A DNA stretch of 53,489 bases from JAJPGZ01 sp038229295 (GCA_038229295.1 JBBROO010000018.1:1-53489), one strand, 5' to 3'. Shown: positions 22,079-31,439, counted from the stretch's first letter. Numbers and translations are program-made. The notes: a model not told the origin generated them from the letters alone.

Positions 22079-23824
22079 ATGAGTCAAATGCAGGAATTGA
22101 TGTCCAAACCGATGCCGGAATTCCGTGAAGGCAGCATCGTTAAAGGACGCATACTCGAAGTTCGCCCGCGCGAAGTGCTGGTCGATATCGGTTACAAATC
22201 CGAGGGCGTCATCTCGATCGGCGAATTTGACGACGTCGAAAATCTCGAAGTCGGCGACGAAGTGGACGTGTTACTTGAGCGCCTCGAGAACGACGAAGGC
22301 ATGGTCATTCTTTCGAAAGAGAAAGCGGCCTATCGACAGAATTGGAACAAGATCGCGGGCGTGTTTGCCGGCGACGGCTTGATCAAAGGCAAAGTGAAAT
22401 CGGTCGTGAAGGGTGGATTGATGGTGAACATCGGCGTGGAGGCGTTCTTGCCCGCGTCGCAGATCGACATCGTGCCGCCGAAAGATTTGCAGCAGTTCGT
22501 CGGCAACACCTACGATTTCAAGATCGTTAAGATCAACGACGACCGCCGCAATGTTGTTCTCAGCCGTCGCGAGCTCATCGAGCAAGAGCGGAGCGAGAAG
22601 CGGCAAAAATTCCTCGAAGGCGTGAACATCGGCGACAAGGTGCAGGGCACGGTGAAAAATCTGACCGATTTCGGCGCGTTCATCGATCTCGATGGCATGG
22701 ACGGATTGCTTCACATCACCGACATGACCTGGGGCCGACTCGGACATCCGAGCGAGCTGGTGAAAGTTGGGCAGCCGCTCGAAGTCGTCGTGCTCGACAT
22801 TAACAAAGAAAAAGAGCGGGTTTCGTTAGGCCTGAAGCAGACCCAGAAAAATCCGTGGGACCAGATCGAAGAAAGATTTCCGGCCGGACAGAAAGTCAAA
22901 GGCAAGATCACGAACCTTGTTCCGTACGGCGCGTTCGTAGAACTAGAAGAAGGCGTCGAAGGACTCATCCACGTCTCCGAGTTGTCGTGGACGAAACGCA
23001 TCATGCGTCCGTCCGATATTCTGACCGTTGGTCAGGAAGTCGAAGCCGTTGTCCTCGGCGTCAACAAAGAGGAACAGAAAATTTCGTTAGGCCTGCGTCA
23101 GCTCGAACAGAATCCGTGGGACGAGATCGAGCACAAATTTACCATTGGCAGCCGCGTCAAAGGCAAGATCCGCAACATGACCGCGTATGGCGCGTTCGTG
23201 GAACTCGAGGACGGCATCGACGGCATGATTCACGTTTCCGATTTGAGTTGGACACGAAAGATCAATCATCCGAGCGAAGTCTTTAAGAAGGGCGACGAAG
23301 TCGAAGCCGAAGTCATCGACATCGACAAGACGAACCAGCGGATCAGTCTCGGCATCAAACAACTGGCCGACGATCCGTGGAAGAACATCGATCAGAAATA
23401 CAAGATCGGCGATCTCGTTACCGGCAAAGTGACGAAGCTGGCGAGCTTCGGAGCGTTCGTGCAACTGGCCGACGACATCGACGGCCTCGTTCATATTTCG
23501 CAGCTCAGCGAAGATCACGTCGCCAAAGTGAAAGACGTGCTCAAGGTTGGGCAGGAAGTCGAATCGCGCGTCATCAAAGTCGACAAAGTTGAGCGGCGAA
23601 TTGGGTTGTCGATCAAAGCGGCCAACTATTCCGAAGAGGAATTGCGCAAGGAATCCGAAGCGTTCGACACGCTCAAGCCGGGCGAAGACATGGTCGGCTT
23701 GGAGAAAGCATTCGCCGCGGCCGAGGAAGATTATCGTCCCGGCGATTCCCAAAAGGAATCAAAGGAACCGAAAGAGCCGAAAGAATCCAAGCGCGAGTCG
23801 AAGAAAGAATCGAAGAAGAAATAA
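22079..23824 (+). CDS. rpsA: 30S ribosomal protein S1
   Basis: 581 residues with six S1 (OB-fold) RNA-binding domains of about 70 residues each. They start near IVKGRILEVRPREVLVDIGY, LIKGKVKSVVKGGLMVNIGV, KVQGTVKNLTDFGAFIDLDG, KVKGKITNLVPYGAFVELEE, RVKGKIRNMTAYGAFVELED and LVTGKVTKLASFGAFVQLAD. A Lys/Glu/Ser/Pro-rich tail (KEPKEPKESKRESKK) ends the protein. S1 recruits mRNA to the small subunit. A canonical ribosome-binding site and a candidate promoter precede it. The gene contains no exact copy of the 10-mer (one variant, CAGATCGAC, at 22470), but has two TCGTTAGGC words at equivalent places (SLG) in domains 3 and 4. Confidence 0.96.
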   Translation: MSQMQELMSKPMPEFREGSIVKGRILEVRPREVLVDIGYKSEGVISIGEFDDVENLEVGDEVDVLLERLENDEGMVILSKEKAAYRQNWNKIAGVFAGDGLIKGKVKSVVKGGLMVNIGVEAFLPASQIDIVPPKDLQQFVGNTYDFKIVKINDDRRNVVLSRRELIEQERSEKRQKFLEGVNIGDKVQGTVKNLTDFGAFIDLDGMDGLLHITDMTWGRLGHPSELVKVGQPLEVVVLDINKEKERVSLGLKQTQKNPWDQIEERFPAGQKVKGKITNLVPYGAFVELEEGVEGLIHVSELSWTKRIMRPSDILTVGQEVEAVVLGVNKEEQKISLGLRQLEQNPWDEIEHKFTIGSRVKGKIRNMTAYGAFVELEDGIDGMIHVSDLSWTRKINHPSEVFKKGDEVEAEVIDIDKTNQRISLGIKQLADDPWKNIDQKYKIGDLVTGKVTKLASFGAFVQLADDIDGLVHISQLSEDHVAKVKDVLKVGQEVESRVIKVDKVERRIGLSIKAANYSEEELRKESEAFDTLKPGEDMVGLEKAFAAAEEDYRPGDSQKESKEPKEPKESKRESKKESKKK

Positions 23825-23932
23825 TTTCAGAGGGGCAAGTGTCCCGATGAAGGCGCGGCGGACTTGAATGAAGCCGCGAACAATGTCCGGATTGTTCCTT
23901 GGATTTCTCGTTTCCAGATGGAGACTTTCTTC

Positions 23933-24601
23933 ATGGGAACACCTCGTTTTATTTCATTACCGAAGCGGCCGCGTATTTCCGATGTCGATCTTGCCAGCAG
24001 AGCGGCCGCATTTCGCGAGATAATGATGCACCGACGAACGGTGCGAGAATTTTCGGAGCGACCGATTGCACGCGAAGTGATTGAAGATTGCCTGCGCGTG
24101 GCGGGGTCTGCGCCGAGCGGCGCGAACTTGCAGCCATGGCATTTCGTGGCGATTAGCGATCCGGCGATCAAGCATGAGATCCGGGTCGAAGCGGAACGAG
24201 AGGAACGCGAATTTTACGAGCATCGTGCGCCGCAGGAATGGTTGGACGCGTTGGCGCCGATCGGCACCGATTCGAACAAGCCCTTTCTCGAGATCGCGCC
24301 GTGGTTGATCGCGATTTTTTCGCAACCCTACAAAGTTTTGCCCAACGGCAAGCGAATGAAGCATTACTACGCGATTGAATCGGTAGGCATCGCCACCGGA
24401 TTTCTGGTCGCAGCCATTCATCAGGCGGGACTCGCATCACTCACGCACACGCCTAGTCCGATGGCATTTCTAAATCGCATTTTGACGCGGCCGGTTTACG
24501 AAAAACCTTTCCTGCTCTTAGTGGTCGGCCACGCCGCCAAAAATGCGCGCGTCCCGGACATAGAGCGTAAAGATGTCGATGCGATCAGCTCGTTCGCCTG
24601 A
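23933..24601 (+). CDS. Nitroreductase-family flavoprotein
   Basis: 222 residues from the ATG at 23933, preceded by GGAGA; an ATG at 23918 and a TTG at 23864 are alternatives. Motifs: MMHRRTVREFSERPIAREVI (FMN phosphate contact RRTVR), GSAPSGANLQPWHFVAISD, YYAIESVGIATGFLVAAIH and VYEKPFLLLVVGHAA. This pattern resembles the iodotyrosine-deiodinase/BluB-like branch of nitroreductases. It is FMN-dependent and probably dimeric; the substrate is unknown. It is 108 bases downstream of rpsA and converges with the SGNH-like gene. A 10-mer encodes VDLA near residue 17. Confidence 0.88.
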   Translation: MGTPRFISLPKRPRISDVDLASRAAAFREIMMHRRTVREFSERPIAREVIEDCLRVAGSAPSGANLQPWHFVAISDPAIKHEIRVEAEREEREFYEHRAPQEWLDALAPIGTDSNKPFLEIAPWLIAIFSQPYKVLPNGKRMKHYYAIESVGIATGFLVAAIHQAGLASLTHTPSPMAFLNRILTRPVYEKPFLLLVVGHAAKNARVPDIERKDVDAISSFA

Positions 24602-24622
24602 ACGATTGCCTAAGATCGACAT

Positions 24623-25762
24623 CTACATTTGGAGCGCGGGACGCAGATACGGAATGAGGCGCTTGGTAAATTCGACCGAGTCGCCCGCGGAAAGATGCGA
24701 CCACTCCGGGCAATTAAAACTCGCGAGCTCGGGATGGTCTTCAAAATAAATCCCGGGGGTGCCGGTGAGTTGCAATAACGGTTCCCAGATCTGCGCACGC
24801 GGCGTGATTTGATCTTCCAATGCTTTTAATCCGCCGGTCATCGGCAGCCTAACGAAAACAACTTTGCCGCCGCGCGCGCGAATTTTCTGCACCGCCGCCG
24901 CGGTATCGGCAAAGCGAGTTTCGATCGCCTCCTTCATTTTCGCTATGAACGCGTCTTTCGGAATATAAGTCGGCGGCGGAGGCGGCGTAAAAAGCGGAAG
25001 CCAGGTCCGTTGAATGAGGCTCTGCAACTCTCCGGGTTGAGCGCATCGCTCGATCATGCGAGCGCGGCGTTCACGATCGTTGGTTCCGAAATAAGCCGGG
25101 CCATGCGGAGGAACCAGCGCGCCGGGACGATTTCGGATACGCAAGCGCTGGAGAAGATCGTCGAGAGTGAGCTCTTCTTGTTTAAGAAAAGCGATGTGCT
25201 CTTCCAAGGGCATGGCCAGGTATTGGCTGGCGCGCTGCGCCAACGTTTGGGTGTGGAAACGGCGCACCACTTTTTCGCCGCGCTGAAATGGGGGCACGCC
25301 GGGCGGCGCGAAAAATAATCGCGGCACGATGCTGCAAATGATGGTGCCGTGAAAATTTTCGTCGTTCGCCAGATCCTTCAACATTGGATACGCGCAGGTG
25401 CCGCCGGCGGCGAGCTGCACCGGGCGTTTGCCTAACGATTTTTGCAACTCGTCAAGATCGAGATCGAACCACGCGCGTGAATCCCCGATGATGACGAGCG
25501 ACTCCGGATTCACTTTCCGGCGCGTCAAGGTCCAGAGATCTTCGTTGTCGTTCAGCGTCGGACCGTAACCGATAGATCGACAATAGAGTTCCCACGCGGT
25601 CGAGGCGGCGATGACGACGAGCACGACCACAACCGCCATGCCACGCCACGGCACTGCCGGAATCGGTCGCTCGTAATCGCGCGGAACGATTTCGCTCGGC
25701 TCGGCGAAGAACAAACGCGGCAGGCGAAGTTTCTTTTTAGAATTGGAAGTAGATGAAGGCAT
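24623..25762 (-). CDS. Membrane-anchored SGNH/AlgJ-like protein partnered with an MBOAT acyltransferase
   Basis: 379 residues. A cytoplasmic start is followed by one transmembrane helix (GMAVVVVLVVIAASTAWELY, about 41-60) and an extracytoplasmic domain. VIIGDSRAWFDLDLDELQ carries the GDS-type nucleophile element of SGNH hydrolases, and the C-terminal CPEWSHLSAGDSVEF could supply Asp/His of the triad. A Pro-rich loop (TPPPPPTYIP) lies in the middle. Its start overlaps the MBOAT gene by 26 bases, the arrangement of AlgI/AlgJ, DltB/DltD or PatA/PatB pairs. In those pairs the MBOAT protein moves acyl groups across the membrane and the SGNH protein passes them to a surface polymer. The acceptor polymer is unknown. 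Confidence 0.78.
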   Translation of the reverse strand: MPSSTSNSKKKLRLPRLFFAEPSEIVPRDYERPIPAVPWRGMAVVVVLVVIAASTAWELYCRSIGYGPTLNDNEDLWTLTRRKVNPESLVIIGDSRAWFDLDLDELQKSLGKRPVQLAAGGTCAYPMLKDLANDENFHGTIICSIVPRLFFAPPGVPPFQRGEKVVRRFHTQTLAQRASQYLAMPLEEHIAFLKQEELTLDDLLQRLRIRNRPGALVPPHGPAYFGTNDRERRARMIERCAQPGELQSLIQRTWLPLFTPPPPPTYIPKDAFIAKMKEAIETRFADTAAAVQKIRARGGKVVFVRLPMTGGLKALEDQITPRAQIWEPLLQLTGTPGIYFEDHPELASFNCPEWSHLSAGDSVEFTKRLIPYLRPALQM

Positions 25763-27158
25763 TGCTGTTCCCCTGAGTAAGAATGATGGCGCAGGCCATC
25801 AACGTCCACGTCGCGGTCACGAGCCAGCGCGGCAAACGCGTGACGGCCGCTTCGATGGTTGTTTCGCGCAGTGACGCGTGCGCGAGAATCATGCCGGCCG
25901 TGACGAGGCCGATCTGCAAAATTTCGCGCGTGGAAAGAATCGCGTCGCCGTGCGCGTGACCGCCGAACATTCCGCGGAGCATTCGCGTCGCGATGGTGAA
26001 ATCGGACGATCGAAAAAATACCCACGCGATGCAGACAGCGGCATAGGTGGCAAAACCAATCAGCAAACGCGTGGCAAGAGTATTGGCCCACGCTTTCTCC
26101 TCGAACAAAACGCGACAGACGCGTTCGACAACGAGATAGGAACCGTGAAGCAAACCCCAAACCACAAAAGTCCAGGCGGCGCCGTGCCACAGACCGCCCA
26201 GGAACATGACGATGACAAGATTGAGCGCAGCGTGCGCGGGTGCGACCTGATTGCCGCCGAGCGGAATGTAGAGGTAGTCGCGCAAAAATGTGGAAAGCGA
26301 AATGTGCCAGCGCCTCCAGAAATCGGAGAATCCGATGGCGGCATACGGAAAACGAAAATTATCTTTGAGATGAAAACCGAGGCACAAAGCCGCGCCAATG
26401 GCGCAGGTGGAGTAGCCGGCGAAATCAAAAAATATTTGTCCGGCGAACGCCATCACGCCGAGCCACGAATCAAGTGCAATGAGCGGACCGCCGTAACCGA
26501 AGATGCGATCGGCCGATCCCGACAGCATCGTGTCGGCGAGAACGATTTTCTCGAACAAGCCCAGCGTCATCAGTGCGAGGCCCCAGAGAAACTGGCCCGC
26601 ACGCAAACCAGGCGCGGTGACAAGTTGTGGAAGAAAATCGCCCGCCCGCACGATTGGTCCCGCGACCAACTGCGGAAAAAACGAAACGGCGAGAACGAAA
26701 TCGCGCAGCGATTTAGTCGGCTGCAAAACACCGCGATAGATATCGAGCGTGTAGGAAAGCGAATGGAAGGTGTAGAAGGAAATGCCGACTGGAAGAAGAA
26801 TGTCGAGGTGCGGTGGTTGATAGACCACGCCGATGCGCGCGAGCAGCCATTGGAAATTTTCGAGCAGAAAGTTTCCGTACTTAAAGAACCCGAGCATGCT
26901 CAGATTCATGCAGACGCTCGCGACCAACCACCCGCGGCGTGCATGTCGATCTTTGGCCTTGGCAATTTGCCGGCCGAGCCAAAAATCCATCGCCGTCGTT
27001 GAAAAGAGCAGTGCGGCGAAAGGCGGATTCCATGCGCCGTAAAAAACGTAACTGGCGACGACGAGGAAATTCTTGCGCGTGATCCATGAGCGAATGCTCC
27101 AATACACCGTGACGACGACGGCGAAGAAGACAATGAACGTGAGCGAGTTAAAGAGCAT
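25737..27158 (-). CDS. MBOAT-family O-acyltransferase (AlgI/DltB-like)
   Basis: 473 residues with about a dozen hydrophobic segments. Family motifs: MLFNSLTFIVFFAVVVTVYW, VASYVFYGAWNP, LLPVGISFYTFHSLSYTLDI, SFFPQLVAGPIVRA, GFSDFWRRWHISLSTFLRDY, and GGLWHGAAWTFVVWG with the catalytic His. It transfers acyl (often acetyl) groups to secreted polysaccharides at the inner membrane. It overlaps the SGNH-like partner by 26 bases. A GT2/NodB polysaccharide enzyme is in the same window but about 15 kb away, so a functional link is speculative. One 10-mer lies in the coding region. Confidence 0.92.
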   Translation of the reverse strand: MLFNSLTFIVFFAVVVTVYWSIRSWITRKNFLVVASYVFYGAWNPPFAALLFSTTAMDFWLGRQIAKAKDRHARRGWLVASVCMNLSMLGFFKYGNFLLENFQWLLARIGVVYQPPHLDILLPVGISFYTFHSLSYTLDIYRGVLQPTKSLRDFVLAVSFFPQLVAGPIVRAGDFLPQLVTAPGLRAGQFLWGLALMTLGLFEKIVLADTMLSGSADRIFGYGGPLIALDSWLGVMAFAGQIFFDFAGYSTCAIGAALCLGFHLKDNFRFPYAAIGFSDFWRRWHISLSTFLRDYLYIPLGGNQVAPAHAALNLVIVMFLGGLWHGAAWTFVVWGLLHGSYLVVERVCRVLFEEKAWANTLATRLLIGFATYAAVCIAWVFFRSSDFTIATRMLRGMFGGHAHGDAILSTREILQIGLVTAGMILAHASLRETTIEAAVTRLPRWLVTATWTLMACAIILTQGNSNAFIYFQF

Positions 27159-27198
27159 GCTCGGAAGTCCGCCTTTGTAACCGGCGATTTCGAAAAGG

Positions 27199-27630
27199 CT
27201 AGCGGAATTTCAGCGCGTCCGAGATTGCGTTTCCAAAAATGCGCGGACCATCTCCGCCAAGATCGACATCTACCTTTTCGAGACGGCGGATAAGATCGAC
27301 AACTTCGCGCCGCGCAACGGGACCACCGGCGGCGGCGCAAAAATGCGTGCGACATCCGAACGGACGATCATTATAGATAAGACAATTCCCGGTCGATGAC
27401 TCGATCATCGGACACGCACCATCCGAATTCGCTGGCAACGATTTGCGGCCGGTGGCGCGAAACGCGCGCGCAGCCACGAGCGCTTCACCTTTCGTTAGGT
27501 AGGGAGTGCGGCCGGTCAGTTTGAAATGGCAACACTCCGTTTGGCGCGTGCAATTTCGTTCGAGCGGACGTCGCGCAAGATCGACATATACTTGTCCCAC
27601 TTCGGCCAGCGCGTTTTCGTCCCGGCTCAT
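27199..27630 (-). CDS. YkgJ-type cysteine-cluster protein
   Basis: 143 residues from the ATG at 27630, which overlaps the upstream stop as ATGA. A CxxxxxCC cluster (NCTRQTECCHFKLTG) is followed by GACPMIESSTGNCLIYNDRP and FGCRTHFC, giving the CxxxxxxxxxC...C...C pattern of the YkgJ/UPF0153 family, predicted to bind zinc or an iron-sulfur cluster. The function is unknown. It is co-transcribed with the flavoprotein upstream. Three 10-mers sit in this 432-base gene, the highest local density in the window. Confidence 0.85.
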   Translation of the reverse strand: MSRDENALAEVGQVYVDLARRPLERNCTRQTECCHFKLTGRTPYLTKGEALVAARAFRATGRKSLPANSDGACPMIESSTGNCLIYNDRPFGCRTHFCAAAGGPVARREVVDLIRRLEKVDVDLGGDGPRIFGNAISDALKFR

Positions 27631-28847
27631 GTGGTCGCGGCCATGGCGTGTCCGGCAATCCAGCCAGTCGTCCACGCGGCCTGAAAATTAAATCCGCCGG
27701 TGATGCCGTCGATATCGAGAAGTTCACCGGCAAAATAAAGATGAGGCGTAATGCGGCTCTCCATGGTTTTGAAATTCACTTCGCGTAAGCGCACCCCGCC
27801 GCAAGTAACGAATTCATCTTTGTTCAGCGATTTGCCGTCGACTTTGAGTTCGGTCCGGCGCAATTGCTGAATAAGCGCGCTCGTTCCGTCACGCGAAAGC
27901 GAAGTCCAGATAGTGCCGGGAGAAATATTGGCGTTGGCGACAAGTTTTTCCCACAGTCGCGCCGGAATTTCAGCGAGCGGCGAATTAACGACGCGTTTTT
28001 TTGGTTGCGTTTCGCGGCGGAATTGGAAATCGCTCCGCAGCGCGGCGTCACTCGTTCCTGGAATCCAATTCACCCGGAGAGCGAAATGATAATCGACTGC
28101 ATGCAAAACGCGCGCGCCCCACGCGGAAATGCGCAAGATGGAAGGGCCGCTCACGCCGTTGTGCGTGATGAGGAGCGGGCCGCGCTCGCAAAATTTTTCG
28201 AATGAAACTTCAACGTCCGCTACGGACACGCCGGGCAGCGATTGCAACCATGTCGATCTTACATGAAGCGAGAAGAGCGACGGCACGGCCGGTTCGATGT
28301 GATGGCCTAACGAGCGCGCAATCTCCGCGCCGATAACACTGCGCGCGCCGCCAGTGGCGAGCAATAGCCGATCGCAAGTGATGGAACTTCCGTCGCTCAG
28401 TTTCAAATCGAACGCGCCCTCTGCCCGACGACGCGCGCTTTCGATTCCTTTACGTGTGAACAATCTAACTTCGGCAGCTTTCGCTTCCGCGAGCAAACAC
28501 TCGACAATTGTTTCCGACGAATCGGTCACCGGAAACATTCGGCCATCCTCTTCTCGCTTGAGTTTAACGCCGCGCGATTCAAACCACGTCACCGTGTCCT
28601 CGGAAGAAAATCGGTGAAGCGGCGAAATCAATTCGCGCTGGCCGCGTGGATAACGAGTGGTGAACGCGCGCGCATCGAACAAACCGTGGGTGACGTTGCA
28701 ACGGCCGCCGCCGGAAATGCGCACCTTGGAAAGAAATTGAGAACTGCGCTCGAAGATCGACAACTCGCAAGCAGGATTCGCCCGCGCGGCGGTAATCGCC
28801 GCAAAAAATCCCGCGGCGCCACCACCGGCTATCGCGATTCGAGTCAC
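27627..28847 (-). CDS. NAD(P)/FAD-dependent oxidoreductase, HI0933/YhiN family (BaiN-like)
   Basis: 406 residues. The N-terminal dinucleotide-binding motif IAIAGGGAAGFFAAITAARA is followed by the family signature SKVRISGGGRCNVTHG. Later come LLLATGGAR and the C-terminal FAGELLDIDGITGGFNFQAAWTTG. HI0933-type flavoproteins are widespread; one member (BaiN) acts on bile acids, others may modify RNA or membranes, so the substrate is open. It forms a two-gene operon with the YkgJ-like protein. It is divergent from the DoxX-like gene, with the start codons 55 bases apart. Confidence 0.9.
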   Translation of the reverse strand: MTRIAIAGGGAAGFFAAITAARANPACELSIFERSSQFLSKVRISGGGRCNVTHGLFDARAFTTRYPRGQRELISPLHRFSSEDTVTWFESRGVKLKREEDGRMFPVTDSSETIVECLLAEAKAAEVRLFTRKGIESARRRAEGAFDLKLSDGSSITCDRLLLATGGARSVIGAEIARSLGHHIEPAVPSLFSLHVRSTWLQSLPGVSVADVEVSFEKFCERGPLLITHNGVSGPSILRISAWGARVLHAVDYHFALRVNWIPGTSDAALRSDFQFRRETQPKKRVVNSPLAEIPARLWEKLVANANISPGTIWTSLSRDGTSALIQQLRRTELKVDGKSLNKDEFVTCGGVRLREVNFKTMESRITPHLYFAGELLDIDGITGGFNFQAAWTTGWIAGHAMAATT

Positions 28848-28901
28848 GCGCTAATCTACCAAGAAGTAATTTCGTTGCCTCAGCGATGTGCTTTGCCGAA
28901 A

Positions 28902-29327
28902 ATGAAGCCGATGCCAAATCTGCACACGACCGTCGACGCGGTTCACCTTTTGCAGATTTTTGTCTCCGCGTTTCTGGCGATTCTCTTTTTGCAATCGGGC
29001 ATCGACAAGGTGATCGATCGGCGCGGGAATCTTGAATGGTTGAAAGGACATTTCGGGAAGACCGCGCTGGCGGGAATGGTGCCGTTGATGGTTTTGGCGA
29101 TCACGATCCTCGAGATTGCGGCCGGAGCGCTCAGCGCAATTGGATGTTTGCTGATTGTCTTTCGGCACGATTCGACCATCGCTTTTTACGGCGCGATTAT
29201 TTCCACCATGTCGATCTTAGCGTTGTTCTTCGGTCAACGTGTGGCCAAGGATTACGCCGGCGCGGCGGTGCTCGTCCCTTATTTTCTGCTGGCGGGCGGC
29301 GCGATTTACTTGATGGCTTTGGCCTAA
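28902..29327 (+). CDS. DoxX-like membrane protein
   Basis: 141 residues from the ATG at 28902; an ATG at 28911 is an alternative. Four hydrophobic helices: ILFLQSGIDKVIDR follows helix 1 with the DoxX-typical sGxxKl pattern, then MVPLMVLAITILEIAAGALS, FYGAIISTMSILALFFG and YFLLAGGAIYLMALA. DoxX proteins are small inner-membrane proteins linked to redox or thiol homeostasis. It ends 4 bases inside the convergent cyclase gene, and the last codons contain GCCTAACGA. The 18-base string around the 10-mer at 29201-29218 recurs exactly at 30801-30818. Confidence 0.78.
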   Translation: MKPMPNLHTTVDAVHLLQIFVSAFLAILFLQSGIDKVIDRRGNLEWLKGHFGKTALAGMVPLMVLAITILEIAAGALSAIGCLLIVFRHDSTIAFYGAIISTMSILALFFGQRVAKDYAGAAVLVPYFLLAGGAIYLMALA

Positions 29328-31423
29328 CGATCTGGCCGGTCGATGCCGATGCGTCGCTCCAGTTCGACAAATCTTGGATCGGAGTGCAACGGTCGAAACT
29401 CTCTCGCCTGCGGGATGGAGTGAATGGAACCGGAGTGCTCCGCGATCGCGCGCTCGATCCAATGGATCGCTTCGTCTTTGTCGCCAAGCGCAACGTAAAC
29501 CGATGCGATTTGCTCGCCCGGAAAATATTTCGTGTTCGCGAGATCGATCAACTGCCGCAAAACTTTTCTCGCGTCATCTGGTCGCTTTAATTTTGCATAG
29601 GTAATGCCCAGGCCCGCCGTCGGCTGGTGGCGCGCGTTCTCCAGCCGCGAATAAATCTCGAGCGCTTCCTTGAGTTTTCCCTGCTCGCGATAAACCAAGG
29701 CAAGATTCGGTTCGAAGTAAACGTAATCGGGATCGATCTCCATCGTCCGCTTGGCCGCGGCGAAAGCGTCATCGAGCCGATCGTTCGTGACGTAAAGCGC
29801 GACTTCGAAAGTGCCGATGATGGGCGACAACGGATCGAGCCGCACCGCCGTCTTCATGTGCGCGAGGCCTTCGTCCAAATGCCCCTGAGATGATTGCAAC
29901 AATGCCATGGTAAAATGCGCCACGGCCGAGTTCGGATCGATCTCGAGAGCGCGCTTCACATCCGCGGCCGATCCTTTGACGTTCCAAGCCATGACGCGCT
30001 TTCCCTCCGCCAGATAACAAAGCGCTTCCGCGTCGCGTTCATTGAACGCGAGTGCTTTGCCGGCCGCGCGTTCCACGTTTGGGTACGCTTCAGCCGGCCT
30101 AACGAACGCGTCGGCCAGCCAATCCCAATCCTTCGCGATGCCGGTCCAGGCCCGACCAAGTCTCGGATCTTTCTCCAGCGCACGTTGAAAAAAATCCAGG
30201 CTCTTTCGCAACTCCGCTTCGCTGCTTTTGTTCGAAAAATAGAGACCCTGGAGATAAAGATCGTATGCCTCCGTGTTTTGCTGCATGCGCGGCCTGGGCG
30301 CGACCGCGAGCTTGATCTTGAGTGCATCGACAATCGCGCGCGTGATTTCGTCCTGGACGGCGAACACGCCTTTGAGCTCACGCTCGAACGTCTCCGACCA
30401 AATGTGAAATCCGTCCCGCGCGTTAATTAATTGCGTTGTGATCCGAATGCGATCGCCGTCTCGGCGCAGACTGCCTTCAAGAACGGTGGCGACGTTGAGT
30501 TTTCGCGCGATCTCGTTCGCATCGGCGCCCTTTCCCTTGAACGAAAACGACGATGTGCGCGCGACCACGCGGAGTCCGTCCACTTTCGCGAGCGCATCGA
30601 GAATTTCTTCGCTGATGCCGTCGCAAAAATATTCCTGGTCCCGCGCCTGGCTAAGATCGACAAAGGGAAGCACGGCGATGCTTTTTTCGGGCGGAGCAGA
30701 AACGGACGGCGGCGGTTCGGCGAAATGGCGGCGATAAAGAAAAATGCCTCCTGCAAATGCGAGCAGAAGCAACAGCGCAGCTGCGGCGACGGTGCCGCGT
30801 TTCCACCATGTCGATCTTCGCGCGTGCGCCAGAACTTCTTCACGCGCACGCTTGATTTTCGCCGGCAAATCCGGGTTGCCGATTTTCTCCGTGCAAAAAT
30901 TCACGAGTGCGATTTTTTGCCCATGTTTCACTTCGCACTCGCCGAGCTCGTACAGATTCGCGTTCCATCGTGGAGACGGCGCGAGATCGTAAGCGATGCG
31001 TTTCGACAAAAGAATGTGGCCGGCGTCACCACAATCCATGACCCGCTGCGCGATGTCGATCCCGGCGCCGGCGACGTTGGGCTGTTCGTTAAGATCGACA
31101 ATCTTATTCACGGGGCCACTGTGAATGCCCATGCGCACTTGAATCTCGCGATGCTTTTTTAATTCGGTCGCAATCTCCAGCGCGCATTCCAAGGCCGCTT
31201 CCGGGTCGCCAAAAAAAACCAGCGCCATCCCATCACCCATCGGCAATCGAATCAATTTGTCGGCCGCATCGGCCACGCGAAAACGAACGGTGCCGCGGAC
31301 GATGTCGTTCAACTCCGCCATCACCGCCGTCTGTTTGTCGATCAGGAGTTTCGAATACTCGACCACATCGAGGATCAAAACGTGACCGATCTGGAGTTGC
31401 GGCTCTGCCTCCGACGCGCTCAT
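29324..31423 (-). CDS. Class III nucleotide-cyclase homologue with TM, FlgO-like domain and TPRs; altered catalytic Asn
   Basis: 699 residues, a paralogue of the 17586-19694 protein. The cyclase-like domain keeps metal-binding Asp19 (VLILDVVEYS) and Asp64 (PMGDGMALVF). The transition-state Asn is replaced by Asp123 (GAGIDIAQRVMD), while Arg127 is retained, so catalysis may be impaired. A transmembrane helix (about 211-232) precedes KSIAVLPFVDLSQ, a FlgO/TolB-N-like region. TPR units fill residues about 380-690 (AYDLYLQGLYF, AVAHFTMALLQSSQG, YFEPNLALVYREQGKLKEAL). It probably acts as a membrane signalling or scaffold protein. The lipoprotein gene follows its start at 16 bases upstream on the same strand. 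It contains three 10-mers, unlike the other two cyclases. Confidence 0.82.
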   Translation of the reverse strand: MSASEAEPQLQIGHVLILDVVEYSKLLIDKQTAVMAELNDIVRGTVRFRVADAADKLIRLPMGDGMALVFFGDPEAALECALEIATELKKHREIQVRMGIHSGPVNKIVDLNEQPNVAGAGIDIAQRVMDCGDAGHILLSKRIAYDLAPSPRWNANLYELGECEVKHGQKIALVNFCTEKIGNPDLPAKIKRAREEVLAHARRSTWWKRGTVAAAALLLLLAFAGGIFLYRRHFAEPPPSVSAPPEKSIAVLPFVDLSQARDQEYFCDGISEEILDALAKVDGLRVVARTSSFSFKGKGADANEIARKLNVATVLEGSLRRDGDRIRITTQLINARDGFHIWSETFERELKGVFAVQDEITRAIVDALKIKLAVAPRPRMQQNTEAYDLYLQGLYFSNKSSEAELRKSLDFFQRALEKDPRLGRAWTGIAKDWDWLADAFVRPAEAYPNVERAAGKALAFNERDAEALCYLAEGKRVMAWNVKGSAADVKRALEIDPNSAVAHFTMALLQSSQGHLDEGLAHMKTAVRLDPLSPIIGTFEVALYVTNDRLDDAFAAAKRTMEIDPDYVYFEPNLALVYREQGKLKEALEIYSRLENARHQPTAGLGITYAKLKRPDDARKVLRQLIDLANTKYFPGEQIASVYVALGDKDEAIHWIERAIAEHSGSIHSIPQAREFRPLHSDPRFVELERRIGIDRPDR

Positions 31424-31439
31424 TATTCTCTCGGCCTAA

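Noticed and set aside
25878..27002. Long + strand open frame of 374 codons
   Set aside because: Antisense to the MBOAT acyltransferase, which has full family motifs. The product is highly charged with no domain.
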